NCBI GenBank assembly: GCA_030247575.1
Contig: JAOTRV010000012.1
Span: forward strand, 1-64,000
Source of the DNA: Sulfuritalea sp.
GTDB taxonomy: Bacteria > Pseudomonadota > Gammaproteobacteria > Burkholderiales > Rhodocyclaceae
Direction of reading: 5' to 3'
Length of the DNA stretch: 64,000 nucleotides
Part shown: piece after piece, positions 45,395 through 54,526 of the stretch
How the letters are laid out: each line of letters begins with the position of its first letter
Numbering within the stretch: the first letter of the stretch is position 1
The notes under the pieces: model-generated
What the model was told of the DNA's origin: nothing
Databases searched by the model: none
The model's input: the letters and a program-made list of their open reading frames with translations, nothing else
Made by a program: the position numbers and the translations under genes

Positions 45395-47128
45395 TCACGG
45401 TTCGAGCACATAGGTTCCCGGAGCATCGCCCAAGGCAGGAAACTTCTTCGTCGCGACGGCCGGAGCCGGAACCAGATTGCCGGACTTCGGCTTGAGCCAG
45501 GCCATCCAGTCTTCCCACCAGCTGCCATGATGCAGTTCCGCCCGTTCGCGCCATTCATCCGCCGTGTCGTGCCTTTCCACCGTGCCGACGTGGTAGTTGC
45601 GCTTGGGCGGACTCACCACCGGATTGACGATACCCAGAATATGGCCGGAACTCGACAACACGTACCGACGCGGGCTGGCGACGAAGTTGTTGATGCGGAA
45701 CGTCTGCCGCCACGGCGCGATGTGGTCATCCTCGGCCGACACGGCATAGAGCGGCTGGGAAATCCGCCCCAGATCGATGCTCTCACCGGCCAGGGTCAGC
45801 GCATCCTTCTTGATCAGCAGGTTCTCGAGATACAGGTTGCGCAAGTACCAGCTGTGCATCGCTGCCGGCATGCGGGTCGTATCCATGTTCCAGAACAGGA
45901 CATCGAACGGCGGCGGCGGCTCGCCGAACAGATAGCCGCGCACCACGTAATGCCAGACCAGGCTGTTCGAACGCAGCAGGCGGAATGCGGACGACATTTC
46001 CTTGCCGTCGAGGTAGCCCTTTTCGGCCATCGACTTTTCCAGCCACTTGATGCTGCTCTCGTCGAGGAAGACTTCGATGTCGCCCGGCTTGTGGTAATCC
46101 ACCAGCGTGGTCAGCAGGGTGACCGTCTCCACCGGCACATCCTTTTTCTCATATCGCGCATTGGCCCAAGCCATCCAGATCGCCAGCGCCGCGCCGCCTA
46201 TGCAGTAGCCGACGGCATGGACCTTGGTCGAGCCGGTGATGCCGCGTGCGGTTTCGATGATCTGGCCGATGCCTTCGGTCAGGTAGTCGTCGAAAGTGAC
46301 GTCGCGCATGTCTGCGCCGGGGTTTTTCCAGCTGGTGATATAGACATCGAAACCCTGATCGACCAGGAACTTCACCATGCTCTTCTTGGCGTTGAGATCG
46401 AGGATGTAGAACTTGTTGATCCACGGCGTGACGATTACGACGGGCGTCTCGTAGACCTTTTCCCGGGTCGGCGTGTAGTGAATGACCTCCAGCAGGCGGT
46501 TGCGAAACACCACCTTGCCCGGGGTGGTTCCCAGGTCCCTGCCGACGACGAAATCGTCCGGGCGGGCCATCTGCACATCACCCGCCTGAAAGTCGGTAAC
46601 GAAGTTGTTGAAGCCCTTGAGCAGGCTCTCGCCGCGGGTTTCCATGGCTTTCTGCATGGCGGCCGGGTTGGTCAGCAGAAAGTTGGTCGGCGCCACGGCA
46701 TTGAGCCACTTGCGCCACCAGAACGCGGCGCGACGACGGTCGCGACTCGAAAGTCCCGGGGTGTCATAGAGCATGTCCTGTACCTGGTGGGTCATCGCCA
46801 GGTACCACTCTTTCACGATGTCCCACGTCGCCGACTCGCTCCAGATCGGATCGGTGAAGCGCGTATCGTCGGGGTTCGGCGACACCACATCCTTGCTCGG
46901 CATCCCGAAAGCGCGATGCCAGGAATGTGCCTGCAGTTCCCAAAGCTGGGTCGAGATTTCAGCCAGAGCCTCGGACATCTCCTGCGGATGGGACAGCCAG
47001 GCGAGTTGCGCGTGCAGCAAGGGCGTCGCCACGCCGATCGGATCGATCTTGGCCTCGACTGCCTGATTTACCGCTCTCCACGCCGCTTGCGGGGTCGCCG
47101 GGGGTTTGGTCTGTTTGGTCGTACTCAT
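45395..47128 (-). CDS. phaC: Class I poly(3-hydroxyalkanoate) synthase
   Basis: This 577-residue enzyme polymerises (R)-3-hydroxyacyl-CoA into PHA granules. The lipase-like box is GYCIGG with nucleophile C309, and the catalytic Asp/His lie in SAEDDHIAPW and SSSGHILGIVNP. An N-terminal PhaC_N domain is present. The start is ATG 47128 (MSTTKQTKPP), with GGAGG 8 nt upstream. It is divergent from uspA, with an FNR box in the shared promoter region. Confidence 0.95.
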   Translation of the reverse strand: MSTTKQTKPPATPQAAWRAVNQAVEAKIDPIGVATPLLHAQLAWLSHPQEMSEALAEISTQLWELQAHSWHRAFGMPSKDVVSPNPDDTRFTDPIWSESATWDIVKEWYLAMTHQVQDMLYDTPGLSSRDRRRAAFWWRKWLNAVAPTNFLLTNPAAMQKAMETRGESLLKGFNNFVTDFQAGDVQMARPDDFVVGRDLGTTPGKVVFRNRLLEVIHYTPTREKVYETPVVIVTPWINKFYILDLNAKKSMVKFLVDQGFDVYITSWKNPGADMRDVTFDDYLTEGIGQIIETARGITGSTKVHAVGYCIGGAALAIWMAWANARYEKKDVPVETVTLLTTLVDYHKPGDIEVFLDESSIKWLEKSMAEKGYLDGKEMSSAFRLLRSNSLVWHYVVRGYLFGEPPPPFDVLFWNMDTTRMPAAMHSWYLRNLYLENLLIKKDALTLAGESIDLGRISQPLYAVSAEDDHIAPWRQTFRINNFVASPRRYVLSSSGHILGIVNPVVSPPKRNYHVGTVERHDTADEWRERAELHHGSWWEDWMAWLKPKSGNLVPAPAVATKKFPALGDAPGTYVLEP

Positions 47129-47223
47129 GACAATTCCCTCCACGTCACATGGGCAGCGCAGATTCCTGCAGTTGCCACGCCACCATTGTGCCCGATGCCG
47201 CTCGCGTATTGTTCGGGCTGCTA

Positions 47224-47237
47224 TTGATCTTGATCAA
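47224..47237. promoter_or_regulatory. Perfect FNR box between phaC and uspA
   Basis: TTGATCTTGATCAA is the exact FNR consensus TTGAT-N4-ATCAA. It is centred about 62 nt before the uspA start, with a -10-like TAGGAT at 47264-47269, so it most likely activates uspA; an effect on phaC is possible. Confidence 0.8.
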
Positions 47238-47292
47238 CGTTGCCAATCTTTAGTAGGCTAGGCTAGGATTGCTACTTTAAGGATGAAATGCC

Positions 47293-47736
47293 ATGTTCAA
47301 GCACATACTCGTTCCAACTGACGGATCGCAACTGTCGTCCGAAACGGTGAAGCGTGCGATTGCCTTTGCCAAGGAGACTGCCGCGAAGGTGACGTTTTTC
47401 TTCGCCAAACCTGATTACCCCGTGGCTTTTTACGGCGAAGGCGCTCTGATTGACCCCACCACGCCGGACAAGTTCGCGGAAATGGCGGAACAGCAAGCCA
47501 GGGAAATTCTGGCTGCGCACGAAGCGTCCGCCAAGGCGGAGGGTGTGGTCTGCGCCACCATGAGTTCCGTCAGCGACATCCCCTACGAGGCGATCATCGC
47601 TGCGGCCGAGGAGGCAGGTGCGGATCTGATCTTCATGGCCTCGCATGGGCGGCGGGGCATCAGCGGCCTGCTGCTCGGCTCGGAAACGCAAAAGGTTCTG
47701 ACCCACTCGAAGATACCCGTGCTGGTCTATCGTTGA
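47293..47736 (+). CDS. Universal stress protein (UspA family)
   Basis: This 147-residue single Usp domain has N-terminal HILVPTDGSQLSSETVKRAI and the ATP-binding loop ASHGRRGISGLLLGSET (G-x9-GS). AAGGATG precedes ATG 47293. The perfect FNR box upstream indicates induction under low oxygen, as known for Usp proteins in several proteobacteria. Confidence 0.92.
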   Translation: MFKHILVPTDGSQLSSETVKRAIAFAKETAAKVTFFFAKPDYPVAFYGEGALIDPTTPDKFAEMAEQQAREILAAHEASAKAEGVVCATMSSVSDIPYEAIIAAAEEAGADLIFMASHGRRGISGLLLGSETQKVLTHSKIPVLVYR

Positions 47737-47767
47737 TCGACGCCGGCCTCTCCCGCAACGAACCACG

Positions 47768-48429
47768 CTGAACCCCACTCTGGCGGTCATCCGCGACGAG
47801 CGCTGGTCGCTTGCCGCCGTTATTCACAGGTTGGGTTGCCTTGTTCGCGATATGCGCGAGCGAAATGCAAAGCCCGACTTCAGGCTGCTGCGGGCGATGA
47901 TGCTTTATCTCGACGAGCTTCCGGAAAAGATGCATCGTCCCAAGTAAAACGAAGTTTCAGGGGAGGCTAACGCCAGCTCCATCGGCGTTAAGTGTAGCGG
48001 CCGGAACCAAAACGCCGATCTGTTCGCCAGGTTGCGGCAGCGTAGCTATGAAGCCGACGCTGTCGTCGCGGAGCTCGAACGGCAGCGCATTGACGGCGCC
48101 CGGCATGCGCGCGATCTCGAAGTTGCACTCGGTCACTACGAAGCAGGAATGCGGGGCGACCTGGACAGGTTCGCTGCAGCTGTGGAGAAGTTCGGCCAGG
48201 AAACCCTGAAGCACATGGCGCCCGAGGAAAGCACCGTGCTTCCCCTGGCCAAGGAGCATCTAACGGCGGAAGACTGGAGCGAGACCGGAACCGCCTTCAG
48301 TGAAAACGGCGACCCTCGCTTCGACGCCGAGACCGATCACGATTGCCGCGATCTCTTCACAGCCGGATAGGCAATCTTGCCCCGCCCCCGATAGGCGTGG
48401 GTCCCGCCAGAACGAACCAGCGGAACTAA
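47768..48429 (+). pseudogene. Decayed hemerythrin-domain gene
   Basis: Conceptual translation gives a hemerythrin domain in pieces. NPTLAVIRDERWSLAAVIHRLGCLVRDMRERNAKPDF...LPEKMHRPK ends at an in-frame TAA (47945). About 75 nt of unrelated sequence follows, containing a TAACGCC/GGCGTTA hairpin. Homology then resumes as LFARLRQRSYEADAVVAELERQ...HMAPEESTVLPLAKEHLTAEDW. A second stop is followed by IGNLAPPPIGVGPA in another frame, up to 48429. The start codon position holds CTG instead of ATG. A stop, an insertion, a frameshift and a lost start indicate a pseudogene. Expression of only the second part (from 48032) cannot be excluded. Confidence 0.75.
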
Positions 48430-48455
48430 TCCACCCGCATTGCGGACGGGTTGCC

Positions 48456-48722
48456 TTATGCAGGCTTCGCCGGCGGAGGCGCGGCACCGACGCCCTTGTT
48501 GATCTCTGCGGCGGTGCGCTGCAGGAAACACGTCAGCAGGCTCGACGCAGCGCAAACGGCCCAGAAACCGATGAAACCTATCGAGTAGGTAGCGATCTGC
48601 GAGACATGCACCGGCTCACCGAAGAGATACAGCTCCTGCGGGTCGATCACCGTGAAGAAAATGCCTTCGGCGATTCCGGCGACTAGAAACGAAGGCCAAA
48701 GTACCCATACGATCCTCAGCAT
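48456..48722 (-). CDS. Small two-helix membrane protein linked to the cco cluster
   Basis: This 88-residue protein has two transmembrane segments (VWVLWPSFLVAGIAEGIFFTVI and TYSIGFIGFWAVCAASSLLTCFL), a short loop (DPQELYLFGEPVHVSQIA) and an Ala/Pro-rich tail. I do not recognise a named family. GGAGGAGAG precedes ATG 48722. It is the last gene on the ccoNOQPGH strand, 32 nt after the DUF3149 gene, which suggests a role in oxidase assembly or regulation. Confidence 0.75.
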   Translation of the reverse strand: MLRIVWVLWPSFLVAGIAEGIFFTVIDPQELYLFGEPVHVSQIATYSIGFIGFWAVCAASSLLTCFLQRTAAEINKGVGAAPPPAKPA

Positions 48723-48754
48723 TACTCTCTCCTCCGTTGGGTGGAAGGAATCAA

Positions 48755-48895
48755 CTACTTCGCATTGCGGGCGTCTTCTTCAGCCTTCTTTTTGTAGAAC
48801 CCTACCATAAAAAACGCCATGGCAATGACGAAGGCGATCGTGAACAGGCTGAGAAGGCCGATGTCGCTGCCAATCAAGAGTTTCAAGGCTTCCAT
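48755..48895 (-). CDS. DUF3149-type single-helix microprotein
   Basis: The protein is 46 residues from ATG 48895: MEALKLLIGSDIGLLSLFTI, then AFVIAMAFFMVGFYKKKAEE and a short charged tail. The length and pattern (short N terminus ending in SDIGLLSL, one membrane helix, FYxKKxEED tail) fit DUF3149. GGAGG lies just upstream. It is placed 28 nt after ccoH, so it is probably a small partner of the cbb3 oxidase region. Confidence 0.8.
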   Translation of the reverse strand: MEALKLLIGSDIGLLSLFTIAFVIAMAFFMVGFYKKKAEEDARNAK

Positions 48896-48923
48896 GATGG
48901 TTCCCTCCTGAAGTTGCTGCGAT

Positions 48924-49475
48924 TCAATTGCGGATGTCGGCGGGCGCAGGGGCGGAACCTGTCGCTGCCGGGCTGCCGATCAGGGTCTCGCCATTCGCAG
49001 GCAGTACCACGTTGCCCATCAGGCGCCAGGCCTTGCGCTCGTCTTCGAGCAGTACCAGCCAGTGCCCGGCGGCCGGCAGGCGCACCTCGCCCGAGTAGAG
49101 TTCCCCGCTGCGAACCAGCACGCGGGACTGATCCAGACCCGCCCGGGTCGGATGTGAAATTGTCACCGCGAGGGTCGGCGGCATGACGAACTGATTGTCG
49201 CTCGCCCGCAGACGCACCGAAAGCGTTCCCTCGGCGATTCGCACACCGGCCACCAGACCCAGTTTGACCGCCTGGTCGCTGCGCGCCATGGTCTGATTGG
49301 CGGCAAGGCCCTTGCGGTAATAGTCGTCCGTAACCAGCCCGTCGTTGCTTTTCACAGCCAGCCATGCCGTATAGAACGCCGCGATGACGACGATGAACGG
49401 TCCCGCTGCCAGAATCCAGGGCCAGGGTTCACGATACCAGGGGCGGGCGGCAGTATGCATGGTGTCCTTCTTCAT
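48924..49475 (-). CDS. ccoH: FixH/CcoH family cbb3 oxidase assembly protein
   Basis: This 183-residue protein has one N-terminal membrane helix (PWPWILAAGPFIVVIAAFYTAWLAV) and a periplasmic FixH domain (DGLVTDDYYRKGLAANQTMARSDQAVKLGL, HWLVLLEDERKAWRLMGNVVLP). It is needed for stable cbb3 assembly. It starts at ATG 49475, overlapping ccoG by 4 nt; a second ATG six codons in (MHTAARPWY) is an alternative. Confidence 0.9.
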   Translation of the reverse strand: MKKDTMHTAARPWYREPWPWILAAGPFIVVIAAFYTAWLAVKSNDGLVTDDYYRKGLAANQTMARSDQAVKLGLVAGVRIAEGTLSVRLRASDNQFVMPPTLAVTISHPTRAGLDQSRVLVRSGELYSGEVRLPAAGHWLVLLEDERKAWRLMGNVVLPANGETLIGSPAATGSAPAPADIRN

Positions 49476-50893
49476 GGTTGCAGGAAGCTGGCCTTTTCAT
49501 GCACCGCCACCTTTTCGTCGGCCAGAGACTTCACGTCGAAGAAGATCTGGTTCGAACCCTTCCTTCCCGACTCGGGGGGGACGCGAACCTGCACGGTAAC
49601 GGACTTGTTCCCCGCGGGAGGAACTTCAATGATGCGATCACCGACCAGGTCTATTCCAGGCAGGCCGGATACGCTGACAGCATAGCGGTGCGGCGCTTCC
49701 GAAACGTTGATCACATGCAGTCGATACACGTTCTCGATCAGCCCGCCCTCGACCTCGCGCGCCAGCGTGGCGCGGTCGCGAATGACGTCTACGCGCAGGG
49801 TCGCCTTGGTTGCGATACCCCAGACAAAAGCAATGCAGATCGCGGCGAGAATGGTCGAGTAGATGATCACCCGCGGCCGCACGATGTGGCCGACGATCTC
49901 CTTCCAGCCCCAGTGCTTTTCGATCGCATGTTCGGTGGAATAGCGGATCAGGCCCTTCGGATAGGCCATCTTCTCCATGACCTGGTCGCAGGCATCGATG
50001 CACGCGGCGCAACCGATGCATTCGTATTGCAGGCCGTCACGGATGTCGATGCCGGTCGGGCAGACCTGCACGCAGATGCCGCAGTCGACACACTCGCCCT
50101 TGCCGATCGATTGCGGATCGACGCCTTTCTTTCTGGCGCCGCGCGGCTCGCCGCGTTCCGTATCGTAGGTGATGGTCAGCGTGTCGGGATCGAACATGAC
50201 ACCCTGAAAGCGGGCGTAGGGGCACATGTGTTTGCATACCTGTTCGCGCATGTGCCCGGCAAACAGGTAGGTGAACGCACCGTAGAAAAGCATCCAGAAG
50301 GTTTCCCACGGCCCCAGCGTGAAACTCCATACCGATCCCCAGAGGGTCTTGATCGGAGTGAAATAGCCGACAAAGGTGAAGCCGGTCCAGAAGGCCAGCA
50401 GCCCCCAGGAGCCGTACTTCGCAGCGCGCAGCCAGAATTTGCGCGCGCTCATGGGCGCGGCGTCGAGCTTGATGCGCGCGTTGCGCTCGCCTTCGATCTT
50501 CTGTTCGATCCAGGTGAATATTTCCGTATAGACCGTCTGCGGGCAGGCGTAGCCGCACCAGAGCCGTCCGCCCACTGCGGTGAAGAGGAACAGGGAATAT
50601 GCGGAAATGATCAGCAGGATGGCGAGGAAGATCACGTCCTGCGGCCAGAAGATCATGCCGAAAATGTAGAACTTGCGCTCGACCAGATCGAACAGGACCG
50701 CCTGCCGCCCGTTCCACGGCAGCCAGCACAGGCCATAGTAGACGAGCTGGGTGAACCAGACCAGCGCCCAGCGCCACGTGGCGAAGATGCCGGTGACGGC
50801 GCGCGGATGCACCTTCTTGTGAACTTCGTAAAGACTCTCTTCGACGAAGTTAGGCTTCCGCTCCGCTGCCTGGCTGGGAGATGCTGATGCCAT
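49472..50893 (-). CDS. ccoG: CcoG/FixG polyferredoxin (cytochrome c oxidase accessory protein)
   Basis: This 473-residue protein starts at ATG 50893. Membrane helices hold C113/C117 (LWCGYACPQTVYTEIF) and CKHMCPYARFQ. Two 4Fe-4S clusters are ligated by CVDCGICVQVCPTG and CIGCAACIDACDQVM, and a C-terminal immunoglobulin-like periplasmic domain follows. CcoG is implicated in reducing Cu2+ for insertion into CcoN. It follows ccoP with an 81-nt gap and overlaps ccoH. Confidence 0.95.
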   Translation of the reverse strand: MASASPSQAAERKPNFVEESLYEVHKKVHPRAVTGIFATWRWALVWFTQLVYYGLCWLPWNGRQAVLFDLVERKFYIFGMIFWPQDVIFLAILLIISAYSLFLFTAVGGRLWCGYACPQTVYTEIFTWIEQKIEGERNARIKLDAAPMSARKFWLRAAKYGSWGLLAFWTGFTFVGYFTPIKTLWGSVWSFTLGPWETFWMLFYGAFTYLFAGHMREQVCKHMCPYARFQGVMFDPDTLTITYDTERGEPRGARKKGVDPQSIGKGECVDCGICVQVCPTGIDIRDGLQYECIGCAACIDACDQVMEKMAYPKGLIRYSTEHAIEKHWGWKEIVGHIVRPRVIIYSTILAAICIAFVWGIATKATLRVDVIRDRATLAREVEGGLIENVYRLHVINVSEAPHRYAVSVSGLPGIDLVGDRIIEVPPAGNKSVTVQVRVPPESGRKGSNQIFFDVKSLADEKVAVHEKASFLQP

Positions 50894-50974
50894 GATTATC
50901 GTATTACGATATTCTGATGGAGCCGACCAAAAATTCCCCGGCACCGTCTTTGGTACCGGGGAGTTGAAGGCAGT

Positions 50975-51916
50975 TTACTTCTTTTCCGCGGGAGCCGCTG
51001 CCGCAGCAGGCGCCGCCTTCTCGCCGCCACCGAGCCCATAGACATAGGCGGTCAGCAAATGTACCTTGGCATCGCCGAGGAATTCACCGAACGCAGGCAT
51101 GCGATTGGTGCGGCCCTTGGTGATCGTCTCGACGATGGTGTCCTCGGAACTGCCGTAGAGCCAGACCTTGTCGGTCAGGTTCGGAGCGAGGGCGAGCGTG
51201 CCCTTGCCGTCCGGACCATGACAGGCGCCGCAGGCAGGCGCAAACAATTCCTTGCCGCGCTGGGCACGGATCGAATCGGAGGCAAGGCCGGAAAGCGAGC
51301 GCACATAGTTGGCGAGGTCCTTGATCTGGTCGCCATTCAGGTCGGGCTTGACGCCTTTCGCCGGCATCATGGCATCGCGGCCCTTGAGAATGGACTCCTT
51401 GATCTGGTCCGGCGCGCCGCCGAACAGCCAGTCACTGTCGGTCAGATTGGGGAAGCCGCGGCCGCCCTTGGCATCCGAACCATGGCATTGCGAACAATAG
51501 GTCAGGAACAGGCGCTGGCCCATTTCCTTCGCCTCGCTGTTGGCCGCCACGGCCATGATGTCCTGGGACTGGAACTTCTTGAAGATCGGCCCGTACTGCT
51601 CATCGGCCTTCTTGATCTCGCCGTCATACTGGCCGGTGGACGACCATTTGAACTGACCCTGATAGGTTCCCAGACCAGGATACATCGCCAGGTAGAACAA
51701 GGAGAAAACGATCGTGATGTAGAACAACCAGCGCCACCAGCTGGGCAGGGGGTTGCTGAACTCCTGCAGATCCTCGTCCCACACGTGCCCGGTGGTCTGC
51801 CCTTCCACATGGACAGCCGTACTCTGCGTCCACAGGAAGACCCCGCAACCGACGACGCTGACGAGCACGATGCCCACCACATAAATATTCCAGAAGCCGC
51901 TGACAAAATCACTCAT
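50975..51916 (-). CDS. ccoP: cbb3-type cytochrome c oxidase subunit III (dihaem)
   Basis: This 313-residue protein has N-terminal membrane helices (FWNIYVVGIVLVSVVGCGVFLW, WWRWLFYITIVFSLFYLAMYPG). The periplasmic part has two haem c sites, YCSQCHGSDAKGG and ACGACHGPDGKGT, each with a downstream Met ligand (MMPAKG, RMPAFGE). It accepts electrons from soluble cytochromes. The C terminus is an Ala/Lys-rich tail. ATG 51916 overlaps ccoQ by 4 nt. Confidence 0.95.
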   Translation of the reverse strand: MSDFVSGFWNIYVVGIVLVSVVGCGVFLWTQSTAVHVEGQTTGHVWDEDLQEFSNPLPSWWRWLFYITIVFSLFYLAMYPGLGTYQGQFKWSSTGQYDGEIKKADEQYGPIFKKFQSQDIMAVAANSEAKEMGQRLFLTYCSQCHGSDAKGGRGFPNLTDSDWLFGGAPDQIKESILKGRDAMMPAKGVKPDLNGDQIKDLANYVRSLSGLASDSIRAQRGKELFAPACGACHGPDGKGTLALAPNLTDKVWLYGSSEDTIVETITKGRTNRMPAFGEFLGDAKVHLLTAYVYGLGGGEKAAPAAAAAPAEKK

Positions 51917-52107
51917 GATGATTTCCTTTCCTGATTCTCCGTAACCCGCGGCGCCGGCGGCACAAAGGGACTGTCGTCGTCGAGCGGCATCATCGCCGCC
52001 TCGTCGTAGGTCTTCTTGCGCCGGTCCGAATACGCCCACCAGACGATGCCCATGAAGGCGATGAACGCCAGCACCGTGAAGAGCGAACGCAGGTCGTTGA
52101 TGTCCAC
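51913..52107 (-). CDS. ccoQ: cbb3 oxidase small subunit CcoQ/FixQ
   Basis: This 64-residue protein has one membrane helix (LFTVLAFIAFMGIVWWAYSDRRKKTYDEAA), the typical FixQ pattern ending in a charged cytoplasmic tail. It starts at GTG 52107, 4 nt after ccoO, and overlaps ccoP by 4 nt. It stabilises the cbb3 complex. Confidence 0.92.
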   Translation of the reverse strand: MDINDLRSLFTVLAFIAFMGIVWWAYSDRRKKTYDEAAMMPLDDDSPFVPPAPRVTENQERKSS

Positions 52108-52111
52108 CCGA

Positions 52112-52723
52112 TTACCTCGTTTGCTTGAGCGCGGTGCCCATGCCCTGGAGATAAGCGATCAATGCGTCGAGTTCGCTGGCGCCCTCTATGGCCTTCTTCG
52201 CTCCGGCGATTTCGGCATCGGTATAGGGCACGCCGACGGCCCGCAGCGCCTTCATCTTGGCGTCGATGGCATCGTCCTTGAGCGGGCGATCGAGCCATGC
52301 ATAGGCAGGCATGTTCGACTCCGGCACCACGTCACGCGGATTCAGCAGGTGAGTGCGATGCCACTGGTCCGAATAGCGGCCGCCAACCCGCGCCAGATCC
52401 GGGCCGGTGCGCTTGGAGCCCCACTGGAACGGATGGTCATAGACGAACTCGCCGGCCACAGAGTAGTGGCCGTAGCGCTCGGTCTCGGCGCGGAAGGGAC
52501 GAATCATCTGCGAGTGGCAGTTGTAGCAGCCTTCGCGGATATAGATGTCGCGCCCCGCCAGACGCAAGGGTTCGTAGGGCTTCACCAGTTCGTTGACCGG
52601 CGTGGTGGTGGATTTCTGGAAGAACAGCGGGACGATTTCCAGCAGGCCGCCCACACTGATGGTGAGGACGGTCAGGACAATCATCAGTCCCACGTTCCGT
52701 TCGATTTTGTCATGCGTCAACAT
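52112..52723 (-). CDS. ccoO: cbb3-type cytochrome c oxidase subunit II (monohaem)
   Basis: This 203-residue protein has an N-terminal membrane helix ([26 protein letters not shown]) and one haem c site [15 protein letters not shown], with the conserved [22 protein letters not shown] precedes ATG 52723. It lies 32 nt downstream of ccoN. Confidence 0.96.
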   Translation of the reverse strand: MLTHDKIERNVGLMIVLTVLTISVGGLLEIVPLFFQKSTTTPVNELVKPYEPLRLAGRDIYIREGCYNCHSQMIRPFRAETERYGHYSVAGEFVYDHPFQWGSKRTGPDLARVGGRYSDQWHRTHLLNPRDVVPESNMPAYAWLDRPLKDDAIDAKMKALRAVGVPYTDAEIAGAKKAIEGASELDALIAYLQGMGTALKQTR

Positions 52724-52755
52724 GATGTATGGCTCCTTAATCTGTGCAATCGGGC

Positions 52756-54192
52756 TCAATGAGCCGCCGCTGGCGCCAGGACCGGCGCATTGACCGCCTT
52801 GCCGCCCGCCATGGTCAGGAACATGTTGTAGGCCATGATCACCATGCCGGTGAGGAACAACAAGCCGCCGAGCAGACGAATGGTCCAGAACGGATAGGTC
52901 GCCTTGACCGACTCCACGAAGGAATACGTCAGCGTGCCATCGGGGTTGGTGGCGCGCCACATCAGACCCTGCATCACGCCGGCAATCCACATCGAGGCGA
53001 TGTACAGCACCACGCCGATGGTGGCGATCCAGAAATGCGCTTCGATCAGCTTCTTCGAGTGCATTTCAGCCTTGCCGAACAGACGCGGCAGCAGGTAGTA
53101 GATCGAGCCGATGGAGATCATCGCCACCCAGCCCAGAGCGCCGGAATGCACGTGGCCGACGGTCCAGTCGGTGTAATGCGACAGCGCATTCACCGTCTTG
53201 ATCGACATCATCGGACCCTCGAAGGTCGACATGCCATAGAAGGACAGCGAGGTGATCATGAACTTCAGGATCGGATCGTCGCGCAACTTGTGCCAGGCAC
53301 CCGACAGCGTCATGATGCCGTTGATCATGCCGCCCCACGAAGGCGCCAGCAGGATCAGCGAGAAGATCATGCCCACGCTCTGTGTCCAGTCGGGCAGCGC
53401 GGTGTAGTGCAGGTGGTGGGGGCCCGCCCACATGTAGGTGAAGATCAGGGCCCAGAAGTGCACCACCGACAGGCGATAGGAGTACACCGGACGCCCGGCC
53501 TGCTTCGGCACGAAGTAGTACATCATGCCGAGGAAGCCGGCGGTGAGGAAGAAGCCCACCGCATTGTGGCCGTACCACCACTGCACCATGGCATCCTGCA
53601 CGCCGGCGTAGGCCGAGTAGGACTTGGGCGTCAGGATGCCGGCGGAAAGGACCGGAACCGCCGCGCTATTGACCAGGTGCAGCACGGCGACGGTCAGGAT
53701 GAAGCCGCCGAAAAACCAGTTGGCGACGTAGATGTGCGAGACCGTGCGCTTGACGATCGTGCCGAAAAACACCACGGCGTAGGACACCCAGACCAAGGTG
53801 ATCAGGATGTCGATCGGCCACTCCAGTTCGGCGTACTCCTTGCCGGAGGTGAAGCCCAGCGGGAGCGACAGGGCGGCGAGCACGATGATGAGCTGCCAGC
53901 CCCAGAAGGTGAATGCCGCCAGCGCCGGAGCGAACAGCGGCGCGTGACTGGTGCGCTGCACGGCAAAATAGGAGGTGGCAAACAGCGCGCAGCCCCCAAA
54001 GGCAAAAATTACGGCATTCGTATGCAGCGGACGCAAGCGCCCGTAGCTCAGCCATTCAACTACGTTCAGTTCCGGCCAGATCAACTGGGCGGCGATGATG
54101 ACGCCGACCAGCATGCCGACGATGCCCCAGATTACGGTCATCACGGCGAACTGGCGCACGACTTTGTAGTTGTAAGTCGCTTGCGATTGCAT
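52756..54192 (-). CDS. ccoN: cbb3-type cytochrome c oxidase subunit I (catalytic)
   Basis: This 478-residue, 12-helix haem-copper oxidase subunit has haem b and CuB/haem b3 ligand histidines in [37 protein letters not shown] and [17 protein letters not shown]. It reduces O2 to water at very low oxygen and pumps protons. The gene starts the ccoNOQPGH cluster. A perfect FNR box lies 107 nt upstream of the start, with a GATACT -10 at the right distance. Confidence 0.97.
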   Translation of the reverse strand: MQSQATYNYKVVRQFAVMTVIWGIVGMLVGVIIAAQLIWPELNVVEWLSYGRLRPLHTNAVIFAFGGCALFATSYFAVQRTSHAPLFAPALAAFTFWGWQLIIVLAALSLPLGFTSGKEYAELEWPIDILITLVWVSYAVVFFGTIVKRTVSHIYVANWFFGGFILTVAVLHLVNSAAVPVLSAGILTPKSYSAYAGVQDAMVQWWYGHNAVGFFLTAGFLGMMYYFVPKQAGRPVYSYRLSVVHFWALIFTYMWAGPHHLHYTALPDWTQSVGMIFSLILLAPSWGGMINGIMTLSGAWHKLRDDPILKFMITSLSFYGMSTFEGPMMSIKTVNALSHYTDWTVGHVHSGALGWVAMISIGSIYYLLPRLFGKAEMHSKKLIEAHFWIATIGVVLYIASMWIAGVMQGLMWRATNPDGTLTYSFVESVKATYPFWTIRLLGGLLFLTGMVIMAYNMFLTMAGGKAVNAPVLAPAAAH

Positions 54193-54270
54193 GATGGATT
54201 CACCTCACATAAACAAAAAGAAACTGATCACCACACCGCGCATGTCGCGCTGCAGCATTAGAGTTCTAAA

Positions 54271-54312
54271 AGTATCACATTTGAAGCATTAGCGTCTATT
54301 GATATAGATCAA
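54271..54312 (-). promoter_or_regulatory. FNR-activated ccoN promoter
   Basis: TTGATATAGATCAA (54299-54312) is an exact FNR consensus. On the minus strand a -10-like GATACT (54276-54271) lies at the spacing expected for class II activation. The remaining part of the 334-nt gap between ccoN and the fnr-like gene contains a further box at 54409 and no visible gene. Confidence 0.82.
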
Positions 54313-54408
54313 AGGCAGTCCAGCACTGATTGACGGCTTGAAGTGCCACGGGGATAAGCGGACATTCTTATCTTAATATAGGCCGTTCGGAGCAGGAGAC
54401 CCAAAACC

Positions 54409-54422
54409 CTGACCCAGGTCAA
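54409..54422. promoter_or_regulatory. Additional Dnr/FNR-like box upstream of ccoN
   Basis: CTGACCCAGGTCAA matches the TTGAC-N4-GTCAA form with one mismatch. It lies 110 bp upstream of the perfect box and might give upstream activation or repression of ccoN. Confidence 0.45.
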
Positions 54423-54526
54423 CCTTTGTGTCGGTACCGGAGCAACCCGAGCCGGATCAGCGCGGCATGCGCCAAACGGCGTGTCCGTTGCGAACCGGGT
54501 TTGGAAGGGTGCGGCGCCGGAACGCG

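Noticed and set aside
48032-48370. Intact 112-aa hemerythrin-like gene
   Set aside because: It begins with TTG inside a domain whose first helices lie upstream in the same frame behind a stop. It is better explained as part of a pseudogene, although expression is not excluded.
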